From contig OZ024902.1 in assembly GCA_964017125.1 (NCBI GenBank), positions 53,188,201 through 53,252,200 on the forward strand: a stretch of DNA of 64,000 nucleotides, read 5' to 3'. This document shows positions 37,319-48,015 of the stretch, piece after piece (positions within the stretch are counted from its first letter, which is position 1; every line of letters begins with the position of its first letter). The notes below the pieces were generated by a model, which was not told the origin of the DNA, made no database searches, and saw only the letters and a list, made by a program, of their open reading frames with translations. The DNA is from Flabesymbios commensalis. Its lineage: Eukaryota; Annelida; Polychaeta; Terebellida; Flabelligeridae. A program made the translations under genes and the position numbers.

Positions 37319-37575
37319 GTCTACGACGCTGAGCCAACATTAGCCCAGTATAGGGTCACCGTGTCGTGTTTGATGCCACACTGAATGTGGGGCAGCGTCA
37401 CAGACAGCGGGCCAACATTAACCCAGTTTTTGTTCAAAGCACCGTTCCGGTATTACAGCCAGCATGAAGTAGGCCTACTGACTACAGTTGAATGGATACT
37501 AGCCAACACATGCGACGCTTGCCCAACATTTAACAGACATTGGGTCGGTATCGGCTTGCACTGCGAGACCCGCAG
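37319..37575. repeat. eroded GGGCCAACATT-family sequences
   Basis: Two or three degraded pieces of the same family (ACGCTGAGCCAACATTAGCC, CAGCGGGCCAACATTAACCC, CGACGCTTGCCCAACATTTA) lie in series before a complete copy. Confidence 0.5.
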
Positions 37576-37684
37576 CCCAGCAAACACGAGGCTTTGAACC
37601 AGTGCTGGTTTTATGCTGGGCCAGCGTCGCAGACGGTGGGCCAGAATTGGACCAGCATTGGGTCAATGTCTCGTGTTTTCTGGG
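37576..37684. mobile_element. 109-bp CCCAGCAAACACGAG palindromic MITE, complete
   Basis: Terminal inverted repeat CCCAGCAAACACGAG / CTCGTGTTTTCTGGG. The inner arms GCTGGGCCAGCGTCGCAGAC and GGTGGGCCAGAATTGG fold on each other. It has the same length as the copy at 35995-36103. Confidence 0.75.
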
Positions 37685-37689
37685 AGTGT

Positions 37690-38730
37690 TGACAGGCCAC
37701 ATATGTGTTTTGCACATCACCAGGTGTGAAGATATTAAAACTGTTGCCCAACTGATTGAGCCTAAAGACGATTTAGTTACTGTAGATCATCTTCCCGGCA
37801 GAAAGTCTTGACACAGCGAGGCCTCAGAAGTAGCGAACCTTGTGGGGGAAAATGCTGTAGATATAAAAAAACGGGTTCCACCACATCAAAATACATAGTC
37901 TCTACCTGTCTACTGTCCAGAGGAGCCATTTAGTAACATTAATTACAAAACCCATTGACACAACATCTATTAGCTATCAACCTTTATGGTTACGCTGCTG
38001 GAGGGGAGACATACCCAGTTTTTTTTACTCTTTTAGTTTAGTTTTAGTTTATGATCGTGTAAGGTTCTATTGATGGGCCCTTTTTTTTATATCGTAGGCC
38101 CAATTTGTGTTTTTGTTATTAGGCCCTATATCAATGAAAAGGGCATAATAGATTCTGTGTTGAAAGACCTATCACATTCCTATAAGAGTGGGGCGTTTAC
38201 AAGTCAAAGCGTCCCTGCGGCGTTTACCTGGTTACAAGATTAGGCAAAGCGTCCCAGTGCAGAAAATGTTGTGCCAGCTGTGGAGATGGCTGCACTGTTA
38301 TGAGACAAAAATGGGTGAATTTCCCGTATTAGCGCATGTGTTGACTTTGATGCTCGCTACAGCGCACATGCTCCCGACACTGGGGTCATAATCTATAAAT
38401 AGCACACGCTCACCGAGCTAGCTGATACAATGAAGGGGGTCTTATGTAGCATTATTTTCACCGAGTAGCCATTTAAAAGGAGTTCCAGTGTTTCAATGAA
38501 TAGGTCTAATTATATATAATAATTATATAATTAATTTAACAGCCTGTAGTGGGTCCTATATGCATGGTGACTTGAAGTTCCAGGAGCGTGGGAGCTTTTG
38601 AATGTGGGAACTTCGGGAGCTTGAAGCGTCCCGATATATATAAGGCCTACTTGAAGTAGAAAATATTTGGATGACTGTCTGAAACTTTGTTTACATTTTC
38701 GTGCTGTGACCGGCGACCTTGCCAGCTATT
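37690..38730. other. no recognisable gene
   Basis: The frame at 38188-38391 has no domain. GCGTCCC/GGAGCGTGGGAGC words near 38210-38640 are mildly repetitive. Confidence 0.4.
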
Positions 38731-38736
38731 CGATTA

Positions 38737-38760
38737 CTACGGAGCTTTTTAGGAGACAAA
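38737..38760. mobile_element. solo end of the CTACGGAGC element family
   Basis: CTACGGAGCTTTTTAGGAGA matches one terminus of the MITE at 38823-38937; the rest of the element is not visible. Confidence 0.45.
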
Positions 38761-38822
38761 TTATAACTGAAAGTATTTAATTGGTGCAATCCCAGTTAAT
38801 ATTTACTTGAAATATTTCATAA

Positions 38823-38937
38823 CTACGGAGCCCCTGAAGGGACACATGTGGAAGAGAAAATAAAATTAAATCGTGCCCACGATTTATAATCTGTTCCCAC
38901 GATTTATAATCCGTTTGTCCCTTAAAAAGCTCCGTAG
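38823..38937. mobile_element. 115-bp CTACGGAGC MITE
   Basis: Left end CTACGGAGCCCCTGAAGGGA and right end (reversed) CTACGGAGCTTTTTAAGGGA. The interior ACATGTGGAAGAGAAAATAA then leads into two and a half copies of a TTCCCACGATTTATAATC-like 20-mer. It looks like a short relative of the 39833-40583 element. Confidence 0.75.
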
Positions 38938-39035
38938 CTTTGCGTGGGACAATCAATAGTATAATGTTTAACAGTTTCGGATCCGCCAGAACACCTGCCT
39001 TGTGAACTACCGATGTAACCTGTGGCTTTCATGTG

Positions 39036-39105
39036 ACCCAATGTTTCTGTAATGGTGGGCCAGCGTCGTAGACGGTGGACCAACATTGCAGAAACATTGG
39101 GTCAC
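39036..39105. mobile_element. GGGCCAGCGTCG palindromic MITE core
   Basis: TGACCCAATGTTTCTG and CAGAAACATTGGGTCA are perfect inverted ends around GGGCCAGCGTCGTAGACGGT. It is the inner part of the 109-bp family without its CCCAGC termini. Confidence 0.6.
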
Positions 39106-39469
39106 CAGAAACAGACGATGATGTGTCGTCTCGATACCGCATAGCTAGCTCCCGTTGCTGAAACAGGTTTCAAATACAGATTGACCGCGTACAAAATCGT
39201 GGGACATTTCTTTGGACTGTCATATCGGAAAATATCGCGGGATAATCAGGTCGAAAATATTTTTTTTAGAATCAGTAACATTTCAGTTCCATGCCCGCAT
39301 GTTCAGCTCAGAGGTCGCACAGTCATTGAAAAGTTATGGACATTTTTCGGACCTTGGGGTCGGGATCGCTCTCAGTCACCGCCATGTTGGATTTTTCGGG
39401 TAAAACAAATACATCAATCCATGGCCTCGGAGAGGACGATACGACTACCCCATAGCCACGCCTAGAGGG

Positions 39470-39685
39470 TCCATGCGGATCCAGGCATTGACATACGGGG
39501 GGAAGGGCGGGGGCGCCGATTTTTGCAAAGAAATAAACCCATGACAGCTAGCCTCTTATATATGCTTTAGAGAGCTCCGGGGGCATGCTCCCCATCCACG
39601 GGAAATGTTGAAATCTAAGGCCTCAAATGACACACTCTAGAGCATAATTATGAGGTTGTTGTTTTTGTTTTGGGTCACCTTCATA
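39470..39685. other. unclassified GC-rich repeat-like stretch
   Basis: GGGCGGGGGCGCCGATTTTT and GAGCTCCGGGGGCATGCTCC resemble short dispersed repeat tails, but no ends or duplication could be assigned. Confidence 0.25.
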
Positions 39686-39686
39686 A

Positions 39687-39790
39687 CCCCCTCGACCCCT
39701 CACCCACAACCCTCGACCTTCGACCCACCAGCCCCTCGACCCACAAGCCCTCAACCCTCGACCCACTACCCCCTCGACCCACAACAACAA
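39687..39790. repeat. CCCTCGACCCAC minisatellite
   Basis: Imperfect tandem copies of CCCTCGACCCAC/CAACCCTCGACC with irregular 12-20-bp spacing run to an ACAACAACAA tract. The plus frame 39670-39888 merely reads the repeat. Confidence 0.75.
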
Positions 39791-39832
39791 CAAAATATTT
39801 TTTATCCCATCAGATGGTAATCTACGGAGCCC

Positions 39833-40583
39833 CTAAAGGGACACATGTGGAGGAGAAAATAAAATTAAATCGTGCCCATGATTTATAATCCGTTCCCACG
39901 ATTTATAATCCGTGGCCACGATTTATAATCCGTGCCCACGATTTACGATCTATAACCCGTTCCCACGATTTATAATTCGTTCCCACGATTTATAATTCGC
40001 TCCCATGATTTATAATTCGTTCCCACGATTTATAATCCGTTCCCACGATTTACAATCCGTGGTCACGATTTATAATACGTTCCCACGATTTATAATCCGT
40101 GGCCACGATTTATAATTCGTTCCCACGATTTATAATTCGTTCCCACGATTTATAATTCGTTCCCACGATTTATAACTCGTTCCCACGATTTATAATTCGT
40201 TCCCACGACTTATAATCCGTGGCCACGATTTATAAGGATTATAAATCGTGGGAACGGATTATAATCGTAGGAACGAATTATAAATCGTGGCTACGGATTA
40301 TAAATCGTGGAAACGAATTATAAATAGTGGGAACGAATTATAAATCGTGGGAACGAATTATAAATCGTGGAAACAAATTGTAAATCGTGGGAACGAATTA
40401 TAAATCGTGGCCACGGATTATAAATCGTGGGAACGGATTATAAATCGTGGCCATGAATTATAAATTGTGGCCACGGATTATAAATCGTGGCCACGGATTA
40501 TAAATCGTGGCCACGGATTATAAATCGTGGGCACGATTTAATTTTATTTTCTCCTCCACATGTGTCCCTTTAGGGGCTCCGTA
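39833..40583. mobile_element. 751-bp fold-back element with 20-bp satellite arms
   Basis: The terminal ~55 bp (TACGGAGCCCCTAAAGGGAC, then ACATGTGGAGGAGAAAAT) are repeated in inverse at the right end. From about 39874 to 40232 the left arm is some 18 tandem copies of CGTTCCCACGATTTATAATC. At 40233 (TATAAGGATTATA) the orientation flips and about 15 inverse copies follow. A G/C variation (CGTTCCC versus CGTGGCC) alternates among copies. No gene is carried; short frames ending in the TIR are chance. Confidence 0.9.
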
Positions 40584-40744
40584 CATAACAGATTTACATA
40601 AATATTTCCAATGCTTGCCAACTGTAACATGTTCATGAACACGCTGTTTTAAAACAATCATATTATTTATGTCACAATAGGTATTTCTAGGTTTTACATT
40701 ATTAATAGTGCACGTATAAATCACATTATTATATACATTTCTAT

Positions 40745-40984
40745 GCGCTGACAATTATTAAATTTATATCATACCAATGTTGGAAAATACATGCTCTGAA
40801 ATGCAGATTGAAAATTTGACTTTTAAGATTTCTTTTAAAAGTTGTTTGTGACTGGAATTCCCTGAGTGAAAGAGGGAAATCGTCCCACATCCGAGGGCTA
40901 TAAACGCTGAAAGCATTGTCACCAGCTGCAAGGCACCGGTGAGTAGATGGTACATATAGAAGCATACCATCAGTGTCAGACCTT
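40745..40984 (-). pseudogene. LINE (CR1/L2-like) RT C-terminal relic, downstream half
   Basis: The minus frame contains VPSTHRCLAAGDNAFSVYSP followed by RMWDDFPLSLREFQSQTTFK. This fits the conserved end of CR1/L2 reverse transcriptases, 'vP.t....yGdrAFsv.aPrlWN.LP..lR....l..FK..LKt.lF'. It continues the fragment at 41321-41557 across the SINE insertion. The rest of the LINE is missing. Confidence 0.75.
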
Positions 40985-40997
40985 AAGAGCTCTCGAA
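40985..40997. repeat. 13-bp target-site duplication, left copy
   Basis: AAGAGCTCTCGAA here is repeated exactly at 41308-41320 and brackets the SINE. Confidence 0.85.
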
Positions 40998-41307
40998 ATG
41001 AAATGAATCGGGCTTTAGGCCACCTTTGTGCACATATAGGCTAAACTGGGCCAGGAGAACCTCCTGAGGATGGTGAGATGATTGAGATGACACTGTCCTC
41101 CAGACACAGGATTCGAAATTCGAGCCCTGGCGGTCTGAGGCCGAGCACGCTACCTCTCGGTCACGGAGGCTCCCCGCAATACTGACTTTCACACGTGGAT
41201 GGGGAAGAAACATTTTTGTTTCTTTCAAACCGCCGAGACCGGGAAACGAACCCCGAACTCTGGCGTGAAAGGCAGCGGTGCTAACCACTACCCTAGGGCC
41301 CCCGCCC
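40998..41307 (-). mobile_element. dimeric tRNA-derived SINE inserted in a LINE
   Basis: On the minus strand two tRNA-like heads lie head to tail. The first has TAGTGGTTAGCACCGCTGCC (A-box-like) and GGGGTTCGTTTCCCGG (B-box-like). The second has GTGACCGAGAGGTAGCGTGC and CTCGAATTTCGAATCC. A tail CCATCCTCAGGAGG...GTGGCCTAAAG ends in ATTCATTTCATT. Pol III promoter boxes are thus retained in at least the first unit. The exact 13-bp flanking duplication shows retrotransposition into the LINE relic after the LINE arrived. A partial relative lies at 34166-34331. Confidence 0.85.
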
Positions 41308-41320
41308 AAGAGCTCTCGAA
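41308..41320. repeat. 13-bp target-site duplication, right copy
   Basis: AAGAGCTCTCGAA, identical to 40985-40997. Confidence 0.85.
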
Positions 41321-41557
41321 GGTGCATAGCGAGTGGCTAGTTCCTGTATATAATTATGATGGGCACGCGTCAGTGTGCATGGGTGAATGGATAGTGGGGA
41401 GGACTTTGAAAATGATACGCGACTTGACTGGAAGCCAATGGAGGTTTTTGAGGACAGGTGTGATATGGTCGTATTTCTTCGATTTCATCACTAGTCTGGC
41501 AGCATTGTTTTGTGCAACCTGTAGTTTATTCAGAAGATAGTCTGTAACATCATACAA
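41321..41557 (-). pseudogene. LINE (CR1/L2-like) RT C-terminal relic, upstream half
   Basis: The minus frame reads LLNKLQVAQNNAARLVMKS and KKYDHITPVLKNLHWLPVKS, the classic 'kLQrvQNaAARLV...r..HItPvLk.LHWLPV..RI.fKi' segment after the RT palm. Frame drift after about 41354 precedes the SINE insertion point. This is the upstream part of the relic at 40745-40984. Confidence 0.8.
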
Positions 41558-41799
41558 TGCAGAGCATCACCGCCTTCACGAGTGTCATATCATCGAGGTG
41601 ATGAATATGTTTAAACAAATTAATAATTTACTCCACCACCTCCCCTCCCCTCATTAAATCAATATAATATTCACACTTCGGATTAGTTGATAATCAACTA
41701 CACGGCCTAGAAGGCATATGCAGTGCTTAAATGCCAAATTTTAAGCAGACTATGCAGAAGAACTGATTGCTTTTGGCAATCAGGAAATATATCAATGAC

Positions 41800-42850
41800 A
41801 CAGAAGTTCATCCTTAATTAGGGCAAGTTGATTACGAATTAAAATTTCTTAAATCCGCGAGGCGCGGTTCTATGCACATGCACGACCCCTTTCAAATAAA
41901 CTAAACAAAATTGAAATCGGATAAGAATTGAGGGAGGAGAAGCATTTCTTGTTAATTGTGGACAGAGTGCCCTAATTAGGTCTTAATTATGTCATAAGTT
42001 AACTAATAATCAAAATTTCTGAAATCAATGAGGACGTTTAATGCACAGGCACAGGCTCTTTCAAACAAACCAAACAGAATTACAATTGAATAAGAATTGA
42101 GGGAGGGGACGCATTTCTTGTGAATGGGGGACAGAGTGCCCTAATTAGATCTTAATTAGGTCATAAGTTAATTAATAATTAAAATTTCTCAAATCCGTGA
42201 AGAAGTTTAATGCACTGGTACAACTTTTTCAAACAAATCGAACAGAATTGAAATCGTATAAGAATTGATGAAGTAGAAGCATTTCTTGTGGATTGTGGAC
42301 AGACGACAAACGACAGACAACAGACAACAGACAGCAGACGACAGACAACAGACGACAGACGCAACACGATTACATAAGCTCATCTTAGGCCTAAAGCAGT
42401 TCTTGTTAATTGTGGACAGAGTGCCCTAATTAGGACTTAATTAGGTCATAATTTGATTAATAATCAAAATTTCTTAAATCCATGAGGAAATTTAATGCAC
42501 AGGCACAAGCTTTTTCAAACCAACCAAACATAATTAAAATAGGATAAGAATTGAGGGAGAAGAAGCATTTCTTGTAAATGGTGGACAGAGTGCCCTAGTA
42601 AGATCTTAATTAGGTCATAAAGTAATTAATTATTTAAATTTTTCAAATTTGTGAGGAAGTTTAATGCACAGGCACGAGCTCTTTCCAACAAAACAAACAT
42701 AATTGAAATCGGATAAGAATAGAGGGAGGAGAAGCATTTCTTGTGAGTTGTGGACAGACTACAGACGACAGACAACACACGACAGACAACAGACGACAGA
42801 CGCAACACGATGGCATAAGCTCATCTTAGGCCTAAAGGCCGGATGAGCTG
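41800..42850. repeat. tandem ~168-bp repeats with (ACAGACGAC)n and hairpin tails
   Basis: AAGAATTGAGGGAGGAGAAG or a variant starts near 41926, 42090, 42260, 42546 and 42716, and a partial copy resumes near 42395. Two of the units end in ACAGACAAC/ACAGACGAC runs (42300-42362 and 42765-42802), then GCAACACGAT-N2-CATAAGCTCATCTT. The second is followed by AGGCCTAAAGGCCGGATGAGCT, which folds back on it. The two tails suggest a higher-order duplication of an element that ends in this hairpin. Confidence 0.8.
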
Positions 42851-42966
42851 AAAATGAAGCCATCCCCTTCCCTTCACAATTAAGATTTGATTATAGTCGC
42901 TATACCTGAATACTTTATCAGACTGAACTGAATAAATGACTGATCGTGACAAACAGGGAAGATAAT

Positions 42967-43211
42967 TTAACGCTTTAACCGCCGATCCCGAATATATTCA
43001 ATATTCGGTTTTTCATTTATTATTAGCACGTAGATACGTACCACCTTTCAAACACGTTAAAAATAAAATGTGACATCACTCAGCAAGATGCGAAAAAAAT
43101 GAACCTCCATTTTGTCAAATCTGAATAATTTGCACTCACCTGAAGTACATGTAGACACAACTTCAAGTGGGTGAAAATTGCAATTGAATAATTTGGCGGT
43201 TAAAGGGTTAA
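42967..43211. mobile_element. TTAA-ended MITE with internal CACTTGAAGT hairpin, copy H1
   Basis: Ends TTAACGCTTTAACCGCCG and GGCGGTTAAAGGGTTAA are inverted. The interior has CCTCCATTTTGTCAAATCTG and a stem CACTCACCTGAAGT / ACTTCAAGTGGGTG around 43130-43180. Confidence 0.75.
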
Positions 43212-45346
43212 TATTTACCCACCCCTCCACGCGAAATTATCATATCTCGTGCAAAAACATGCTAATTGCATTCTCATCTCATCGACGTTAAAGGTAGATT
43301 GCATCACGTTTTATTGTTGTACGAGGCGCCAGCACTTCAGTTTTGGGGAATTCGTTCCTCGTTCGAAGCTCACTCTACCATGTCAAAATTGTGTGTCACA
43401 TGCTAAAAAGCGATTTGCGAGTAACAGGGCAGAAAAATATGTTTTTGGTGTTACGTGTTGCAAACTAATCATACTTATAAGACAAACCTAAATTTGCTAA
43501 ATGTGCATGTTTTTGTATGAAATATTTGTTCTCAAAATCACAACATATTACATGATAAGTGCACTTATAGCATGATCGAAGAGGTTCTTGTTTTGGAGCA
43601 AATACTTGTTAACAGATTAAGTAGCCTGCACATAGCGATTTGTTATGGTGGGTTCACATAGAACGCATTTTATGGACTGCTCTTCGATTGCAGTGTGTTA
43701 TTTTGCACGATTCCCACAAATAACTAGGCACATACTTTATTTTTAATGAAAAAGAAATGCAAGACTGATTTAGCGACAAAAACATGTTAACAGTGGTTAA
43801 GTGCATTTGGCATTACTGCCGTGATGCCATGTCAAGTACACATAGCATGGCTGTTTTCATATCTGGATACCATAAAATCTAACTGTGGGCTATGCTACCT
43901 AATACTTATGATAAGTGCACTTATCATGTTTTTCAATGTGAGATGTCTACAAAAAAGGTTAATTATAACGGCAAGTCCTTGTATAGGTGTACTCAACATG
44001 TTTGGTAATTCCAGTATAATGATATTAAAACTATCCATATCCGGTGCTATATCGGGTTTTGATTATTTCAAAACACCTAAGAACTACAATGGGACATGAT
44101 TATTGTACTGTGATGTTGATGCAAATACTAATTCATGTGATAGAACCTGTGACAGCTATTATAACCGAAGGGTACAGAGTAAGATTTAGCAAAAACAAAC
44201 AAGATTAGCGATGTACTATACTATACTGGCGAAAATATGTCTTTGTTTTACTTTACACTTTGGCAATATCTTAGTCAAAATAAATTTTGCATCATATTAG
44301 GTCTAAATGGATTGCAAGTGGAATACGTTGATGATGAAAAAATGGAGAACAACAATGAAACAAAACGAAAATATCATACAAAGCAGATTCTGGTATCCAA
44401 CTTTAGGGTAACTTTGTTTTGGTGATGAAGTACTTGTTCCATTTTCGATTATTCGTGGCTGGTAACCATAGACTATAATGCTATCTGGGTGTATATTTAT
44501 GCACACGATGGTATCTTTCTTCTCATAAACTGATCATGCCTTTCAGACGGTGAACCTATGCTATGGTCCCACTCGATCCAAACATGTCTCGCAATTTTGG
44601 ATACTGGTGGCGATCGCTGCCGATATCGAGCTTGTGGTCCCACGAAAAAACACGCCCGTAATATATTGAAGAACCTTCGGCGAACATGATGATACATAGG
44701 GGAAGGTTTTAATGAGTGCTACATCGGCTAACAGATAGCAATGTATTTTGAGAATAGGCGATGGTTGGTGATCCTTCGGCGTGGCGTGCGGCAGACTAAC
44801 ATCGGGGATGCGTCGGGGCTTAATAGGTGATGTCCTGACGATGTCGTGGTGATGTCTTGATGAAGTCATAGCGATGGTATAGTGCTCTGTGCAGAGCATA
44901 TAAAAAGTGGAAATATTTTACGAGGCACCACATACGTTGTGGCTGCTAAATGAGATCGCGGATGCAGAAGACTTTTGTTCTCTTGGAGCAAGAGAAAAAA
45001 TAGAAAACTCTCAGCTAAGCATCGCCATATCTTGTCTATCATCGCCGATGCTTGAAGAGCAGTTCGGGAACATCAGCAAACATCCAAACCATCAGCAATA
45101 GTATCGTATCGAAGTGTCTTCGATATTTTTAACCTTGGTGTAACTTACCGAAGGTTCAAAGGCGAATCGCCAAAGGTTCTTGGAGACGAAATATATCAGG
45201 ATGAAATTGTCAATTAATGTATTTTTGCTATGTTTCGATGCTTTTGTGAAACATGGTGATTACACGCGTACGTCGTTGATCATTTGCCGAGCTACTGGCG
45301 CATCGTGGTCCTGCCCTGATGATGGCCGCACGTGTGTATCACGGGC
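43212..45346. other. no recognisable gene; repeated CGATG/GTGATG words
   Basis: None of the 60-112 codon frames has a domain I recognise. Between 44550 and 45180 many short words such as GATGTCGTGGTGATGTCTTG, CATCGCCATATC and CATCGCCGATGC recur, and CGAAGGTTC occurs near 45150-45180. This looks like the eroded subterminal part of a mobile element, but no ends were found. Confidence 0.35.
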
Positions 45347-45593
45347 TTAACCCTTCAACCGTCGGTGCCGTCCATATTCGTTTTTTACATTTTTTATTAG
45401 CACATTAAATATCAGCTTATAAACCTGTTAAAGATAAAAAGTGACATTAATCAGAGAGATTTGAAATTTGTTGACCTCCATTTTGTCAAATCTGAATAAT
45501 TTTCACTCACTAGAAGTTGTGGATCGCGTCAGCGAGACACAACTTCAAGTGAGTGAAAATTCCAATTTATTACTTTGGCGGTTAAAGGGTTAA
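45347..45593. mobile_element. TTAA-ended MITE with internal CACTTGAAGT hairpin, copy H2
   Basis: TTAACCCTTCAACCGTCGG and GGCGGTTAAAGGGTTAA ends. The internal stem TTTTCACTCACTAGAAGTTG / CAACTTCAAGTGAGTGAAAA surrounds ATCGCGTCAGCGAGA. It is the best-preserved hairpin copy. Confidence 0.8.
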
Positions 45594-45794
45594 AAAGCCC
45601 AGTTGAAGCATTGCATATACCTCATTACACGGTAATGCATTGCTCTTGTTAAATTTTTGTAATGTGTAGAGGCTATTAGGAATAGCCCTATTTTCAATTT
45701 TATGAGCAAAACTCGTATGAAAAAGTGAAACACGACCCTGCACAAATTTTGAATCTGATTCTCCACTGCACAGTTTTGTTCAATCGTAATATGA

Positions 45795-46320
45795 TTGTAC
45801 CTCAGCAAACAGAGACACATTGGACCAACGTGGGCCACCACACAAAGATATGTTAGGCCACCGTAAGAAAGCAGCTATCAACTGCACTGGGCTAATGTTG
45901 AGCCAGTAGCCAATCATTCATTGGCAATTTAATAAAAGATGGCCCTTCGTCAAATAATTCGTCTGTTTGACATTGGCCCAACTATATTTATCCGATGCAC
46001 ATAAATTGGCCCAACATCTGCCCGTTGCAGGCGCAAGGTAATTTGACTGGATGGTTTTACGCAGACCCAGCGAATTATCGTGATTACGAGGGCCGACATT
46101 GGCCCACCATTCTTTACCATATGTACAGGTAACGTTGGCCCAACTAAATATACGCAAGTACATATATACATTGGGCCAATGGTGGCCCAAATAGGTGGTT
46201 CTACGTATAGGCCCAGCAAATTAATAGGGGCAACATTGGCCCAACATTTAGTGTAGTGGTGTGGCTTTTTAACGTTGGATCAAGTACATATGTTGCAGAT
46301 CAGAGGGCCAACAATGGCCC
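45795..46320. repeat. run of degenerate ACATTGGCCCAAC units
   Basis: ACATTGGCCCAAC or close forms occur near 45818, 45969, 46007, 46097, 46132, 46166, 46230 and 46305, in both orientations, with AGGCCCAGCAAATTA-like spacers. They belong to the CCCAGC...GGCCCAACATT MITE family but are too eroded to split into elements. Confidence 0.6.
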
Positions 46321-46531
46321 TCCCTTTATTTTTTAAATGTGTATGTGGTCCAAACAGATTGAAGAGCAAAATTTGAAATAATTAAGAACCCAATGAACAT
46401 ATATATGCCACATCTGCTCTGCAAAGCCAAAATGCAGTATCTGTTTATTTGTTTTAAAAGTAAACAGATACTGCCTTTTGTCTTGGCAGGGTTGAGATCT
46501 CCACTTCTAAAGTAGCCTCCAACATAACCAC

Positions 46532-46735
46532 TTAACCCTTTAACCGGCGGTGTCGCATATATTCAGGTTTTCATTTTGTATTAGCACACCAAGTACCACC
46601 TTCTAAACATGTTAAAGATACAATTTGACATCAATCAGCATTATTTGAAAACAGTTGACCTCCATTGTGTCAAATCTGAATAATTTTCACTCACTTGAAG
46701 TTCTTGATCGCGTCAGCGAGACACAACAAAAGAAG
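46532..46735. mobile_element. TTAA-ended hairpin MITE, copy H3 (truncated)
   Basis: It begins TTAACCCTTTAACCGGCGG, continues CCTCCATTGTGTCAAATCTG and TTTTCACTCACTTGAAGTTC, then GATCGCGTCAGCGAGACACA. The second stem arm and right end are missing. Confidence 0.7.
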
Positions 46736-47084
46736 TTTTAGCATTTTTTTTATTTGTTCATACTAAAGTTAAAATAAAGTAAAACTAGAACAGGAGTTCC
46801 CGAACTCCGATGCCCCGCTTTAGTCTGTTTGAGTGCTATAGACAAAAAATCGACTTAATATTTTCTAAACATAACAGTGTATTGGTCTTCCTCATGGGCC
46901 GAATCTTAAATGTGCAGGATATAATCAGAGATTGTTCATTAGTAAAATATAATATATAATTAAGGAAAGCACCAAGGAGACAAGTTAGAATATATCTTCA
47001 AGGTGTATTTCTTCCACCACCATCGCCGGTGCTGGCTAACATTCATGCAATACTTGCCTACGATGTACCTCGTACAGAGGATGT

Positions 47085-47430
47085 AGGACTACCCACCAAA
47101 TTCCGGCTCAATGTTGGGCCAGAGTCGCAGCCCATTGCTGGTTCAATGCCGATCAATCGTCTACGATGCTGACCCAACACTAATCCATCACTTGGCCTGC
47201 TGTATACTTTGCGCAAACACGTGGCATTCACCCAATGCTGTTTCAATGTCGACGCACAGTCTTTGACGCAGGCCCAATATTGAAACAGCATTGGGTGATT
47301 GTACCGTGTTTTCTGACTGCTGCATGGGGGTGACTATGGGGACTATCTCGTCGCCAGAAACAGCAGATAACACGATACATTGGCTAAATCCTGATGTAAT
47401 GCTGGGCCACTGTCTGCGAAGCTGGGCCAA
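47085..47430. mobile_element. GGCCCAACATT MITE family, one complete copy (47212-47315)
   Basis: GCAAACACGTGGCATTCACC on the left and GGTGATTGTACCGTGTTTTC on the right, with GGCCCAATATTGAAACAGCA between, form a copy of ~104 bp. Fragments before (TGGGCCAGAGTCGCAGCCCA) and after (GCTGGGCCACTGTCTGCGAA) are eroded relatives. Confidence 0.65.
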
Positions 47431-47434
47431 TACT

Positions 47435-48010
47435 ATTTCAATCAAAACCATTTAAGCTCTAATCACTATATTTAATCGTGAATGTATATTTTTCTGCCGG
47501 ACCTAAATATAAAAATACCGACTAGGCTTACCAAAATGATTAAACTGACTATGAAAAATTTAGCTATCTTGTCCATCGGTTAGTTAAACTCACCAATTAA
47601 CCCTTTCCAGCTTTAGTTTTTTAATGAAATTTAAATAAAAATAATAAAATAATAATACAAATATTACAATATCTTTCAAACGGTTATTTCAATGCACATG
47701 AAATTTTCTATGCACATGGAGAACACTTGGGGAATCAACACAAGCTTCTTATCATACCCCTCGAAGTCGTACCCTTACTCCCTAGAAACGGTTTCCGGGA
47801 AAACAGTACCCAATTTTATGTATTGTGTATTTTCAAGACGCACGAGATCAAATTAATATCAAATAATTATCTATTTATATATCAATACAATTGTAAGATG
47901 TCCGTGGAACATGTTACACAACGAATCCTCAATATAAGATCAGTAGCTGTTGTTGCTATGGGTATATACGCATTTATATGAGACAAATTCATTAAAGCAT
48001 TGACATATAT
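47435..48010. other. AT-rich DNA, nothing recognised
   Basis: The open frame 47727-47981 has no recognisable domain; no repeats of note. Confidence 0.45.
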
Positions 48011-48015
48011 ATCGA

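Noticed and set aside
39874-40530. CRISPR-like array of regular 20-bp repeats
   Set aside because: Repeats abut without unique spacers, reverse orientation midway, and lie in a eukaryotic fold-back element.
41100-41290. tRNA gene
   Set aside because: A- and B-box-like words are present but the acceptor stem does not close, two heads are fused, and a target duplication brackets the unit: it is a SINE.
43249-43491. LINE RT tail (LWNSLP-like word near 43300-43345)
   Set aside because: Only a few residues could be forced to fit and the frame before and after shows nothing of the family.
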